IMG/VR virus record: IMGVR_UViG_3300031857_017910 | Span: 1 to 21,555 of that record | Reading direction: 5' to 3' (one strand) | DNA length: 21,555 nucleotides | DNA from: a virus | In this document: piece after piece, positions 15,127-20,412 of the stretch | Position numbering within the stretch: position 1 is the stretch's first letter | Layout: each line of letters starts with the position of its first letter | Translations under genes and position numbers: made by a program | The notes under the pieces: model-generated | Told to the model about the DNA's origin: nothing | The model's input: only the letters and a program-made list of their open reading frames with translations | Database searches by the model: none

Positions 15127-15381
15127 ATGCTCGACCGCAAGACGTTGCTCGTGGTAGTGGCCGCCCTGGCCGTCGGCTACTGGTTGGCGGGCGGTGCCCA
15201 GCGGCCGACGCCCGAGACCGATCGCCCCGTCCTGCGGTGGATCGTCAAGACGGCCAAGAGTTTGCTCTGGCTCGCCCTCGTGGCCGAGCCGGCGCCGCCC
15301 GAGCAACCGACGCGGCTTGTGCAGTCACGAGCGGTCGGTGAGGACGGCTATCCCCTGGTCGATCACGGGCAAGGGTGGTGA
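15127..15381 (+). CDS. Small single-pass membrane protein
   Basis: 84 residues from ATG 15127 with GAGGG ten bases upstream. Charged start MLDRK, then a membrane helix (TLLVVVAALAVGYWLAGGA, residues 6-24), a Thr/Pro linker, and a second partly hydrophobic helix (LRWIVKTAKSLLWLALVA). The tail is Pro-rich and polar. Size, single anchor and Pro-rich tail recall spanin or Rz-like accessory lysis proteins, but there is no lipobox and no coiled coil. Function is inferred from its place three genes into the membrane block. Confidence 0.5.
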   Translation: MLDRKTLLVVVAALAVGYWLAGGAQRPTPETDRPVLRWIVKTAKSLLWLALVAEPAPPEQPTRLVQSRAVGEDGYPLVDHGQGW

Positions 15382-15384
15382 ATC

Positions 15385-15678
15385 ATGACGATCTGGCGTT
15401 GGTTCGTGTCGTGGCTGGTCTGGTTGTCCGCCGATCCGGCGGAGATTGACCGCCAGGCGCCGCGGGCCGCGGCGGCGGTGGCCGCCGCTCGAGCCAGCAT
15501 GACGCCGGACGAATCCCCTGCCCCGCCCCCTGCCCCTGCGGAGTGTGTCTGCGGCCGGACGTGCGTGAACGGCTATTGGAAGCCCGATGGGCGAATCCTG
15601 CAGCCGTGCCCGTGCAAGTGCTCGCGATGCGTCAAGAAGCCGGCATCGTGCCCCGACGGCCGGTGCCCGCCGAGGTAG
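15385..15678 (+). CDS. Membrane-anchored cysteine-rich small protein
   Basis: 97 residues from ATG 15385. A short aromatic hydrophobic start (TIWRWFVSWLVWL) is followed by an Ala/Pro linker (residues 25-52). A compact cysteine module then follows: CVCGRTCVNGYWKPDG, CPCKCSRC and a final SCPDGRC, ten cysteines in about 40 residues. The spacing (C-x-C-x3-C, C-x-C-x-C-x2-C) suggests zinc binding or a disulfide knot. Being behind an N-terminal membrane segment, it may be exported and oxidised, or face the cytoplasm and bind metal. No known family recognised. Confidence 0.55.
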   Translation: MTIWRWFVSWLVWLSADPAEIDRQAPRAAAAVAAARASMTPDESPAPPPAPAECVCGRTCVNGYWKPDGRILQPCPCKCSRCVKKPASCPDGRCPPR

Positions 15679-15680
15679 TC

Positions 15681-16055
15681 GTGGACGCTCTCGAGCAGCT
15701 CACCGCTCACCTTCGGCAAGCCTGCGGCAGTCGCGCGGCGATCTGTAGCAGTCGGTTTGACGAGCTGGCCAGGTTGGTTGTCCGGCATTGGCCGCACCGG
15801 CACCTGGAAGCGATTGAGAGCAACGGCGGCCGCAACCACAAGGCACTCGACCATGCGATCGCGCTGGTTCGGGCCCAGGTTCGGGAGCAGTGGGAGGCCC
15901 GGCACGGCGTCGGGCCGCTGTGGTCCCTACTGCTGCGTGGGACCGTTGACGCCATCGCTACGGTCCTGCTGAATCTCTGGTGGTCCGACGAGCGGATGCG
16001 GCTCGTGCTGCGTGGGTTGTCCGCCAGGTTGGCTACCGGCGAAAAACCCCGATAG
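15681..16055 (+). CDS. Unknown protein closing the rightward operon
   Basis: 124 residues from GTG 15681, chosen because GAGG at 15672-15675 lies five bases upstream and the preceding gene ends at 15678. ATG 15627 would also be in frame but would start inside the upstream gene. Helical: ALEQLTAHLRQACGSRAA, ARLVVRHWPHRHLEAIESNGG, DHAIALVRAQVREQWEARHG, then an amphipathic/hydrophobic segment WSLLLRGTVDAIATVLLNLWW which may touch the membrane. No family recognised. Its end overlaps the oppositely directed gene by 23 bases, so no terminator separates the two convergent operons. Confidence 0.5.
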   Translation: MDALEQLTAHLRQACGSRAAICSSRFDELARLVVRHWPHRHLEAIESNGGRNHKALDHAIALVRAQVREQWEARHGVGPLWSLLLRGTVDAIATVLLNLWWSDERMRLVLRGLSARLATGEKPR

Positions 16056-16281
16056 CGGCGTCTGCCAGGTCGAGCGTCGCCCGGCCGACACGGCGTAGCG
16101 GGCCGGGTTCGGGCGTCACGGGTTGTCCGACGTGGTGCCAGGCCGGCATGGGTTGGCCGGCGAGTGCCGCCCGGTACGCCAGGTCGGCAACGTGGAGCTG
16201 GTGCCGCGTTTCGATGACGATCCCGGCGGCCGCCGCGAGCACGGCGACCGCCAGGGCGGCGCGGACGGCGTCGCGGATCAT
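16033..16281 (-). CDS. Small protein with N-terminal membrane segment
   Basis: 82 residues starting at 16281, where its ATG overlaps the preceding stop (ATGA on the minus strand). Begins MIRDAVRAALAVAVLAAAAGIVIE, a basic start and a 17-residue hydrophobic helix, either a signal anchor or signal peptide. The rest is soluble with His/Pro-rich patches (AWHHVGQPVTPEPGPLRR). No family recognised. It is the last gene of the leftward array and overlaps the end of the rightward operon by 23 bases. Protein-like start and coupling support it, but shadow reading of the opposite gene cannot be excluded at its end. Confidence 0.5.
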   Translation of the reverse strand: MIRDAVRAALAVAVLAAAAGIVIETRHQLHVADLAYRAALAGQPMPAWHHVGQPVTPEPGPLRRVGRATLDLADAAIGVFRR

Positions 16282-16685
16282 GCCTTTGGCCCTCGCTTGG
16301 CTTTTGATTTCTCGCTGTCGATCAGTTTTTGCAGGCTGTCCAAAAACTCGTCAGAGCATCCATCGACGGCGATTTCCGTCATGTTGATGATTTGCTCCTC
16401 CAGGCCATCGCGGATTGAAAGATCAAATACTATGTCCGCTATCAAACCGGGAAGGCGCCATCCTGCTTCGCCACCCAACCGCTCGATACAACTTGTAATA
16501 CACTTGACGACGTTTGATGCGTCGTCTCGCAGCGGAGCTTCACGCTTTTCTTGGCTCTTGAAACATGTCGGCGCTGGCTTCACCTGGCGGGCGATAGACT
16601 TCCTGATAGAAAATGCGTCGCGGTGCGATTCATCCTCGGAGTCGGCTGGGTTCCAATCTATGCGGATCGCGAAAAACGGTTTCAT
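16278..16685 (-). CDS. Unknown protein of lower GC content
   Basis: 135 residues from ATG at 16685, overlapping the Prim-Pol stop (ATGA). Composition differs from the neighbours: a counted line (16381-16440) is 45% GC. Sequence starts MKPFFAIRIDWNPADSEDES, has a basic middle with two cysteines (NVVKCITSCIERL), then an acidic helix (EQIINMTEIAVDGCSDEFLDSLQKLIDSEK) and a Lys/Arg tail. No domain recognised and no membrane segment. It is translationally coupled between Prim-Pol and the small membrane protein, so it may serve the same early function. Composition suggests separate origin. Confidence 0.5.
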   Translation of the reverse strand: MKPFFAIRIDWNPADSEDESHRDAFSIRKSIARQVKPAPTCFKSQEKREAPLRDDASNVVKCITSCIERLGGEAGWRLPGLIADIVFDLSIRDGLEEQIINMTEIAVDGCSDEFLDSLQKLIDSEKSKAKRGPKA

Positions 16686-17167
16686 GCGTAGGCTCCTGCA
16701 AGAAGTTGCGACGGAAACGGGGCGACGGGCACGGTGGGCGGGACGATCCATTCATAGGTTGTCCCGTCGGGGTGGCGGGACGGCGGAAGGACGGACTGCG
16801 CCGCCCGGCCGCCAATCCGTATTTCGATCGCGTCCAGTTTGACCACGGCCACGGGCGGCATCCACGGCTCCCAACGGAATAGCCTGTGCTCGCCCCTGGC
16901 CGATCGCCAGGTTGGGGTGGCGAGGTCGGTTATCCCGTAGGCCGCGAGTTGGTCGAGCCCGTCGGGCTCGTCATACTCCACGTCCACGAGCCCCGACGCC
17001 GGGCCGAGGAGTAGGCCGACGTTGGAACCGGACCGCAGCCATCCGGCCACGTCGGCCGGGTTGTCGGTGCTGCGGGTTTGCCATGCGGCGCCGAGCGGGC
17101 GCTTTTCCCGGCGGGCGAGCCGGACGAAACGGCCGCCGATGGCCGCCAGGTGCTCGAGGTCGGTCAT
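16682..17167 (-). CDS. Stand-alone Prim-Pol (bifunctional DNA primase/polymerase) domain protein
   Basis: 161 residues from ATG at 17167, preceded by the leader AGGAGAGAACCC. Archaeo-eukaryotic primase-type motifs are visible: the start FVRLARREKRPLGAAWQ, the metal-binding VDVEYDEPDG (D62, E64, D66), the ARGEHRLFRW segment (H94) matching the family's G-x-H motif, and the third-motif region IEIRIGGRAAQSVLPPSRHP with GTTYEW. Known for the family: templated primer synthesis, in phages usually fused to a helicase. Here the protein ends right after the domain and no helicase follows, so it may act with a host or distant helicase, or be a remnant cassette. It lies in an array under the leftward promoter. 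Confidence 0.75.
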   Translation of the reverse strand: MTDLEHLAAIGGRFVRLARREKRPLGAAWQTRSTDNPADVAGWLRSGSNVGLLLGPASGLVDVEYDEPDGLDQLAAYGITDLATPTWRSARGEHRLFRWEPWMPPVAVVKLDAIEIRIGGRAAQSVLPPSRHPDGTTYEWIVPPTVPVAPFPSQLLAGAYA

Positions 17168-17179
17168 GGGTTCTCTCCT
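17168..17179 (-). repeat. Start-associated leader, type 2 (AGGAGAGAACCC) of the Prim-Pol gene
   Basis: Reads AGGAGAGAACCC on the minus strand right against the start codon. The SD part is AGGAG. It is identical over 12 bases to the leader of the next upstream gene at 17464, and beyond it both run on with the same CCCCAACCC stretch. Confidence 0.75.
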
Positions 17180-17193
17180 GGGTTGGGGTGGGG

Positions 17194-17463
17194 TCACGCG
17201 GGAATCTTGGAATCAAGCATGGTGAACGTCTCACGCATGGGGATGCCGGCGGCCGCAGTGATGCGGCGAACCTCCCGCCGGATGCGCTCGCAGCGGTGCT
17301 CCACCTCGGGGGCGCCGATGTCGTAGTAGGTGTCGAGGATGGCAAACTTTTCGGGCATCTCCCGCCCGCCGGCGATCGCGTGGACGATCGGCTGGGTGAG
17401 CGGGTCGCAGTCTCGGAAGGCCGAAAGCCTGGCAATCATCTTGTAGCGTTCGATGGGCGTCAT
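17194..17463 (-). CDS. Unknown small early protein
   Basis: 89 residues, ATG at 17463 after the type-2 leader, first gene behind promoter A. Helical with a charged C-terminal half: ERYKMIARLSAFRDC, IVHAIAGGREMPEKFAILDTYYD, then EHRCERIRREVRRITAAAGI. No membrane segment and no recognised family. Two cysteines (18 and about 58). It is followed by the Prim-Pol gene after 26 bases. Being the first product of its unit, it may be an early host-takeover protein, but this is only position-based. Confidence 0.55.
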   Translation of the reverse strand: MTPIERYKMIARLSAFRDCDPLTQPIVHAIAGGREMPEKFAILDTYYDIGAPEVEHRCERIRREVRRITAAAGIPMRETFTMLDSKIPA

Positions 17464-17475
17464 GGGTTCTCTCCT
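17464..17475 (-). repeat. Start-associated leader, type 2, second copy
   Basis: Same AGGAGAGAACCC as at 17168-17179, again directly before ATG. It is followed upstream by a short C-rich tract and then the GGCCGC hairpin and promoter A. Confidence 0.75.
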
Positions 17476-17482
17476 GGGTTGG

Positions 17483-17497
17483 GGCCGCGGTGCGGCC
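17483..17497 (-). promoter_or_regulatory. 5' UTR hairpin GGCCGC/GCGGCC below promoter A
   Basis: Perfect 6-bp stem (17483-17488 with 17492-17497) and three-base loop between the promoter and the first gene. The same stem with a different loop lies in the equivalent place below promoter C. Confidence 0.6.
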
Positions 17498-17511
17498 GGG
17501 TTGTCTCTGGC

Positions 17512-17540
17512 ATACTACCTATCGGAACATTCATCGTCAA
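17512..17540 (-). promoter_or_regulatory. Promoter A (sigma70-like), leftward
   Basis: On the minus strand: -35 TTGACG (17535-17540), exactly 17 bases, then -10 TAGTAT (17512-17517). The spacer holds the 14-base shared motif (plus-strand tacctatcggaaca, 17516-17529), which overlaps the -10. It drives the genes from 17463 down to 16033. Confidence 0.7.
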
Positions 17541-17570
17541 GCGTGAACTGGTTTGGAATCCGTCGGCGTC

Positions 17571-17792
17571 TTACCCCCTGCCGTCCGCCGGGCGGGTTCG
17601 GGGGCGACCGCGTCCAACTGGGTCGCGCTCGAACTTCTCGCATGAGGTCCGCAGGGCGAAATAGTAGCCGTCGATTTCGATTCCTTGGATGCGTCCGGCT
17701 TTGATAAGCCGCCGCAAGTGGAGCCGGGACAGCCCGGCGATACGGGCTCCCGTCTGAATCGAAACGTAGGCTTTGGGGTCGATCTTTGCCAT
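17571..17792 (-). CDS. Excisionase-like / MerR-type HTH protein
   Basis: 73 residues with ATG at 17792. After MAKIDPKA the sequence YVSIQTGARIAGLSRLHLRR, LIKAGRIQGIEIDGYYFALRTSCEKF is the short winged-helix of the excisionase/HTH_17 family: helix-turn-helix (SIQTGARIAGLSRLHLRRLI) plus a strand hairpin wing (GIEIDGYYF). A basic Arg/Pro tail follows. Known for the family: DNA bending in prophage excision or transcription control. It is the only leftward gene without a start-associated leader. Its ATG sits about where promoter B should start transcription, so the mRNA would be leaderless. No integrase gene is in the window, so excision remains unproven. Confidence 0.7.
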   Translation of the reverse strand: MAKIDPKAYVSIQTGARIAGLSRLHLRRLIKAGRIQGIEIDGYYFALRTSCEKFERDPVGRGRPRTRPADGRG

Positions 17793-17798
17793 GGGCGA

Positions 17799-17826
17799 AT
17801 TATTACCGATCGACACTGTGCGTCAA
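17799..17826 (-). promoter_or_regulatory. Promoter B (sigma70-like), leftward, for the excisionase-like gene
   Basis: -35 TTGACG (17821-17826) and -10 AATAAT (17799-17804) with a 16-base spacer. The shared motif (plus-strand taccgatcgacact, 17804-17817) lies in the spacer. Transcription would begin at or within a few bases of the ATG at 17792. Confidence 0.6.
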
Positions 17827-17830
17827 GCGT

Positions 17831-17910
17831 CATGGGTTCGGGGTGGGTTGGCTATGGGTTCGGGGTGGGTTGGCCATGGGTTCGGGCCGGGTTGGCCATG
17901 GGTTGGCCGG
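17831..17910 (-). repeat. 22-bp tandem repeat, about 3.6 copies
   Basis: Unit borders 17831-17852, 17853-17874, 17875-17896 and a shortened 17897-17910. Units 1 and 2 differ at one base (the first). Unit 3 has two substitutions (gtg to ccg region). Each unit contains the gene-start motif CATGGGTTCGGG without the Shine-Dalgarno part, so it looks like multiplied and decayed start leaders. It sits between a stop codon and promoter B. Confidence 0.85.
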
Positions 17911-17913
17911 GCG

Positions 17914-18180
17914 TCAATCCTCGAGCAGCTCCGCCAGTTCGGCCGCCGCGGCGTCGGCCGCGGTCGGCCGCTGCCGGCGGCCGCCGCGGGCCCGCCTGGC
18001 CAGTTCGTCGGCGCAATAGCTGATCTCATCGAGGTAGTATCCTGCGTTCGGGTTCTCGGGGTTTGCGTCGTGGGCGGCGCGGGCGTCGGCGATCACGAAT
18101 AGCAGCTCTGCGTCTGACCGCCGGCGGCAAAGCCGGGGGTATGCTGCGTGGTCGATGTTTTTCTGGGCATAGGCTGGCAT
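17914..18180 (-). CDS. Unknown small protein
   Basis: 88 residues with ATG at 18180 behind a type-1 start leader. Basic helical start (MPAYAQKNIDHAAYPRLCRRR), a middle DAELLFVIADARAAHDANPENPNAGYYLDEISYCADELARRA, and an Ala/Glu C-terminus (AADAAAAELAELLED). The middle resembles a short helical hairpin; no domain recognised. It is the last gene of the ArdA-containing unit and its 3' end runs into the 22-bp tandem repeat. Confidence 0.55.
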   Translation of the reverse strand: MPAYAQKNIDHAAYPRLCRRRSDAELLFVIADARAAHDANPENPNAGYYLDEISYCADELARRARGGRRQRPTAADAAAAELAELLED

Positions 18181-18193
18181 GGGTTCGGGCTCC
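18181..18193 (-). repeat. Start-associated leader type 1, copy 1
   Basis: GGAGCCCGAACCC on the minus strand, directly before ATG of the gene ending at 17914. Followed upstream by CTACGAGG, so the SD is GAGGAG. Confidence 0.85.
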
Positions 18194-18274
18194 TCGTAGG
18201 GGCGGGCGTTCGGCACAGTGCCGGCGGCCCCGGTTCCGGCCCGCGGGCGGCCGGTGGCGGGGGCGTCGGCGGGG

Positions 18275-18571
18275 CTAGGCGTTGGCGTGGCGCTCCAGGT
18301 CGGCGAGCACGAGCCGCCGGATCGCGGACGGGCTCCAGCCGTTCGCCAGTGCGATCGCTCGCCAGTGGCGGGCGCTGGCGGCGGCCCGGTCTCGCGTGTG
18401 CTGCGACCCGTTGAAACAGTCCGCGCGCTCTTCGCGGACGTAGTAGGTTCCGATCGTGCGGGCGATGCGTTGGCGTGTCTTCTGAAGCCGGCGGGCGTGC
18501 TCAATGCGATGCTGCACCGTCGCGGGCACGTCCACGATTGCGGCTGGGTGGGGGTAGGTGGTGGATGGCAT
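18275..18571 (-). CDS. Unknown small basic protein
   Basis: 98 residues with ATG at 18571. Very Arg/His-rich: VQHRIEHARRLQKTRQRIARTIGTYYVREERADCF, then DRAAASARHWRAIALANGWS and a final helix IRRLVLADLERHANA. All helical, possibly nucleic-acid binding by charge. No family recognised. A gap of 94 bases to the next gene downstream holds GC-rich sequence and the type-1 leader. Confidence 0.5.
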   Translation of the reverse strand: MPSTTYPHPAAIVDVPATVQHRIEHARRLQKTRQRIARTIGTYYVREERADCFNGSQHTRDRAAASARHWRAIALANGWSPSAIRRLVLADLERHANA

Positions 18572-18584
18572 GGGTTCGGGCTCC
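18572..18584 (-). repeat. Start-associated leader type 1, copy 2
   Basis: Identical 13 bases before ATG at 18571. The plus strand continues with four GGGG/GGG tracts separated by TT, a G-quadruplex-capable extension (to about 18613). Confidence 0.85.
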
Positions 18585-18619
18585 TCGGTTGGGGTTGGTG
18601 TTGGGGTTGGGTTGGTTGT

Positions 18620-19225
18620 CTATGCGTAGGAGCGGACCTCGGCGAGCACGTTTTCCGCCTTCCGTATTTCGCGGCGGATGCGGGCGGCTATCCCCGACGG
18701 CGTCTTGAGTTGGGGCAGCCGGATACACTGGTGGACAGGCTGACGATCGCGAAGCCGCAGCCCGGCGCCCGGCCGGCGGTAAACGTGGTACGGTTCCCAA
18801 CGGTTGGCGGGGTGGGAATCCCGCCAAGCTTGAACCGCGGCGTCGATGGCGTATTCGATGGCGGACAGCTCCGCGATGGCCGCGGCGGCGGCTTCCTGCT
18901 TCGCGGCGTCGCGGGCGACGCGGGCACGTTCGGCCTCCGCCGCCTCGAGCCGATCGGCGTCCGCCCTGACGGCCTCGAGCGTCGCCGGAGTGATGCCGGC
19001 ATAGGTTGTGACGCATACCCTCCCGACGATGGCGGTCCGGCCGTCGTCGATGTTGTGGAGCGTGAATAGGAAACGGAGCCCGTGGTGGCCGCACGCGCAA
19101 CGGCCGGTTGCCCTGGGAAGTTCGGCACACTCCCCGCGATACTCCCAGCGGGAGCCATCGCCGAGCACGGCGGCGAGTCTCTCAACGTAGTGGCATCGGC
19201 TACGGGCCTGGGTTGCGGTCGTCAT
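18620..19225 (-). CDS. Protein with zinc-ribbon-like N-terminal region
   Basis: 201 residues from ATG at 19225. Residues about 14-72 contain a C-x(5)-containing segment RWEYRGECAELPRATGRCACGHHGLRFLFTLHN, followed by IVGRVCVTTYAG: a Cys/His cluster (C-x(9)-C-x-C-G-H plus a later C) in the pattern of small zinc-binding phage/plasmid domains that end with a Gly-rich strand. Next comes a long Ala/Glu helix (ATLEAVRADADRLEAAEAERARVARDAAKQEAAAAAIAEL), probably coiled, and a C-terminal basic part (RRPGAGLRLRD, AARIRREIRKAENVLAEVR). Function unknown. Its size and metal-binding look single it out among the array genes. Confidence 0.55.
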   Translation of the reverse strand: MTTATQARSRCHYVERLAAVLGDGSRWEYRGECAELPRATGRCACGHHGLRFLFTLHNIDDGRTAIVGRVCVTTYAGITPATLEAVRADADRLEAAEAERARVARDAAKQEAAAAAIAELSAIEYAIDAAVQAWRDSHPANRWEPYHVYRRPGAGLRLRDRQPVHQCIRLPQLKTPSGIAARIRREIRKAENVLAEVRSYA

Positions 19226-19238
19226 GGGTTCGGGCTCC
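19226..19238 (-). repeat. Start-associated leader type 1, copy 3
   Basis: Exact 13-base match before ATG at 19225, with CAGGAG as the SD. Confidence 0.85.
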
Positions 19239-19291
19239 TGCTGGGTGTCGTGGGTTGTCGGTCCGGCGAAATTGCCGGGCCGGCCCGGTTC

Positions 19292-19313
19292 CCCCTCGCC
19301 GGTTGGCAAGGGG
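19292..19313 (-). terminator. Intercistronic hairpin after the 19333-19683 gene
   Basis: Nine-base-pair stem (19292-19300 with 19305-19313, one wobble pair in RNA) and a four-base loop, 19 bases beyond the stop codon. It is flanked by a perfect 14-bp palindrome at 19275-19288. No T-tract follows, so it may stabilise the mRNA or pause polymerase instead of terminating. Confidence 0.4.
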
Positions 19314-19332
19314 TGGCCGGGGCGGCCGGGCG

Positions 19333-19683
19333 TCAAACCTCGACTGGGCGGACGATCTGCCGGGGGTCGGTGTCCACGGCCGCGAGAATGTCGCGGGCGG
19401 CGTCGTCGTCTCGCGTGACACTGCCGGACGTGTCGGCCGTGAACGTGTCAACGTCGCCGATCGTCCAGCGGCCGACCGCGTCGCGGTATACGGTCACGCG
19501 GGCGATACGCCGCCGGCCGCTCGAGCCGCTGGCTAGGTGGCAAACGTATTCGCGGGCGTCGTCCGGCCTCATATAACCGCCGGCGGCCGGGCGGGCCCAG
19601 CTGTCTACGGGGGCGGAGCCGTCGCCGATCTGCGCGGCGATCGTGTCGAGGTCGGCAGCGGTTAGGGTTTCGCGGATGGTCAT
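19333..19683 (-). CDS. Unknown acidic protein, next after ArdA
   Basis: 116 residues, ATG at 19683. Asp/Glu/Thr-rich with strands ARVTVYRDAVGRWTIGDVDTF and a helical start (TLTAADLDTIAAQIGD). The acidic run TRDDDAARDILAAVDTD near the C-terminus is notable. Net charge looks negative, as for DNA-mimic counter-defence proteins, but nothing diagnostic is present. It directly follows ArdA in the array across a long hairpin, which makes a related anti-host role plausible yet unproven. Confidence 0.5.
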   Translation of the reverse strand: MTIRETLTAADLDTIAAQIGDGSAPVDSWARPAAGGYMRPDDAREYVCHLASGSSGRRRIARVTVYRDAVGRWTIGDVDTFTADTSGSVTRDDDAARDILAAVDTDPRQIVRPVEV

Positions 19684-19696
19684 GGGTTCGGGCTCC
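19684..19696 (-). repeat. Start-associated leader type 1, copy 4
   Basis: Exact 13-base match, SD CAGGAG, before ATG at 19683. Confidence 0.85.
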
Positions 19697-19725
19697 TGGT
19701 GGTGGTTGTGGTCGGTCGGAAGTCG

Positions 19726-19778
19726 GCCGGCCCGTCGCCCCACGGCCGCGGGCGCCGTGGGGGTGCGGGCGGGCCGGC
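19726..19778 (-). terminator. Long two-part hairpin at the ArdA stop codon
   Basis: Outer arms 19726-19734 and 19770-19778 pair over 9 bp. Inner arms 19738-19746 and 19754-19762 pair over 9 bp, with small internal loops. It begins inside the TAG stop (19778-19780) of ArdA. No T-tract follows, so strong pausing or 3'-end protection of the ArdA message is at least as likely as termination. Confidence 0.5.
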
Positions 19779-20314
19779 TACTCGCGGGTGTAGACGTAGA
19801 CGCGGCCGCCGTCGGCCTGGTGGGTCTCAACGTCGCCGGACAGTTCGAGGTCTCGGCCCATACGTTGCCAATCGACGTAACGGGCCGGGTGCCACCACGA
19901 GCCGCAGCTAGCCTTGTCGGCGTCGTAGCCCATGTCGTCCCAAAGGCTTTCGGCGTAGTCGGCTAGAGAGTCCCATACTCCGCGATACACGTCGGCGAAG
20001 TCGGCAGGATCGCGGCCGGGCTCGCCGTCGAGCCAGGCGAGCAAGGCGGGCGCGTCGTCGCCCGCCTGGTCGATCGCCTCGCCGATCGCGGCGACGCGGT
20101 CGATCTGCTCGTATTCGCCAATCCCGCCTAGTCCCTCGTGGTCGTGGATGGCGAACTCCTCGGCGCCGGGTTCGGGGCTCTCGGCGAGCATGGCGGCTAT
20201 CTGCTCGTGAATGGCGTCGGCGCCGATCGTGGCGTCGATCCATCGGCCATGAAGTCGGCCGCCGTTGTAGGCAGCGAGGCAGGCAACGTAGATGCGGGGC
20301 TTCGTCGTGGTCAT
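19778..20314 (-). CDS. ardA: ArdA antirestriction protein
   Basis: 178 residues, ATG at 20314 behind a leader with one changed base. The whole N-terminal half is family-typical: PRIYVACLAAYNGGRLHGRW then IDATIGADAIHEQIAAMLAE and EEFAIHDHEGLGGIGEYEQI. The C-terminal half has the acidic FADVYRGVWDSLADYAESLW and a DWQRMGRDLELSGDV block, as in other members. Length near the usual 165-180 residues. ArdA is a strongly acidic DNA mimic, working as a dimer, that binds type I restriction-modification enzymes and blocks them. It is carried by plasmids, conjugative elements and some phages. It is the first gene behind promoter C, suiting early expression on entry. Confidence 0.93.
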   Translation of the reverse strand: MTTTKPRIYVACLAAYNGGRLHGRWIDATIGADAIHEQIAAMLAESPEPGAEEFAIHDHEGLGGIGEYEQIDRVAAIGEAIDQAGDDAPALLAWLDGEPGRDPADFADVYRGVWDSLADYAESLWDDMGYDADKASCGSWWHPARYVDWQRMGRDLELSGDVETHQADGGRVYVYTRE

Positions 20315-20327
20315 GGTTTCGGGCTCC
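20315..20327 (-). repeat. Start-associated leader type 1, copy 5 (one mismatch)
   Basis: Reads GGAGCCCGAAACC before the ArdA ATG, SD CAGGAG. The changed base is the only difference from the other copies. Confidence 0.8.
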
Positions 20328-20335
20328 TGGGTTGT

Positions 20336-20351
20336 GGCCGCTCGTGCGGCC
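20336..20351 (-). promoter_or_regulatory. 5' UTR hairpin GGCCGC/GCGGCC below promoter C
   Basis: Perfect 6-bp stem (20336-20341 with 20346-20351), loop TCGT, between promoter C and the ArdA leader. Same stem as below promoter A. Confidence 0.6.
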
Positions 20352-20360
20352 GGTTGCTAG

Positions 20361-20389
20361 ATAGTACCGTTCGGAACAAATAGGGTCAA
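20361..20389 (-). promoter_or_regulatory. Promoter C (sigma70-like), leftward, for ardA
   Basis: -35 TTGACC (20384-20389), 17 bases, -10 TACTAT (20361-20366). The shared motif (plus-strand taccgttcggaaca, 20365-20378) again overlaps the upstream edge of the -10. Confidence 0.7.
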
Positions 20390-20412
20390 GGGGTGAGGAA
20401 AACTTTTTTCTT

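Noticed and set aside
17831-17910. CRISPR array
   Set aside because: The units are contiguous, with no spacers between repeats.
17823-18029. 68-residue minus-strand frame across the 22-bp repeat
   Set aside because: It reads repeat units as Pro/Asn/Thr-rich sequence, conflicts with promoter B, and lies out of frame with the 17914-18180 gene.
18501-19130. 209-residue minus-strand frame overlapping the zinc-ribbon-like gene
   Set aside because: Arg/Pro-rich and without a start leader, whereas the overlapping frame has the leader and Cys motifs.
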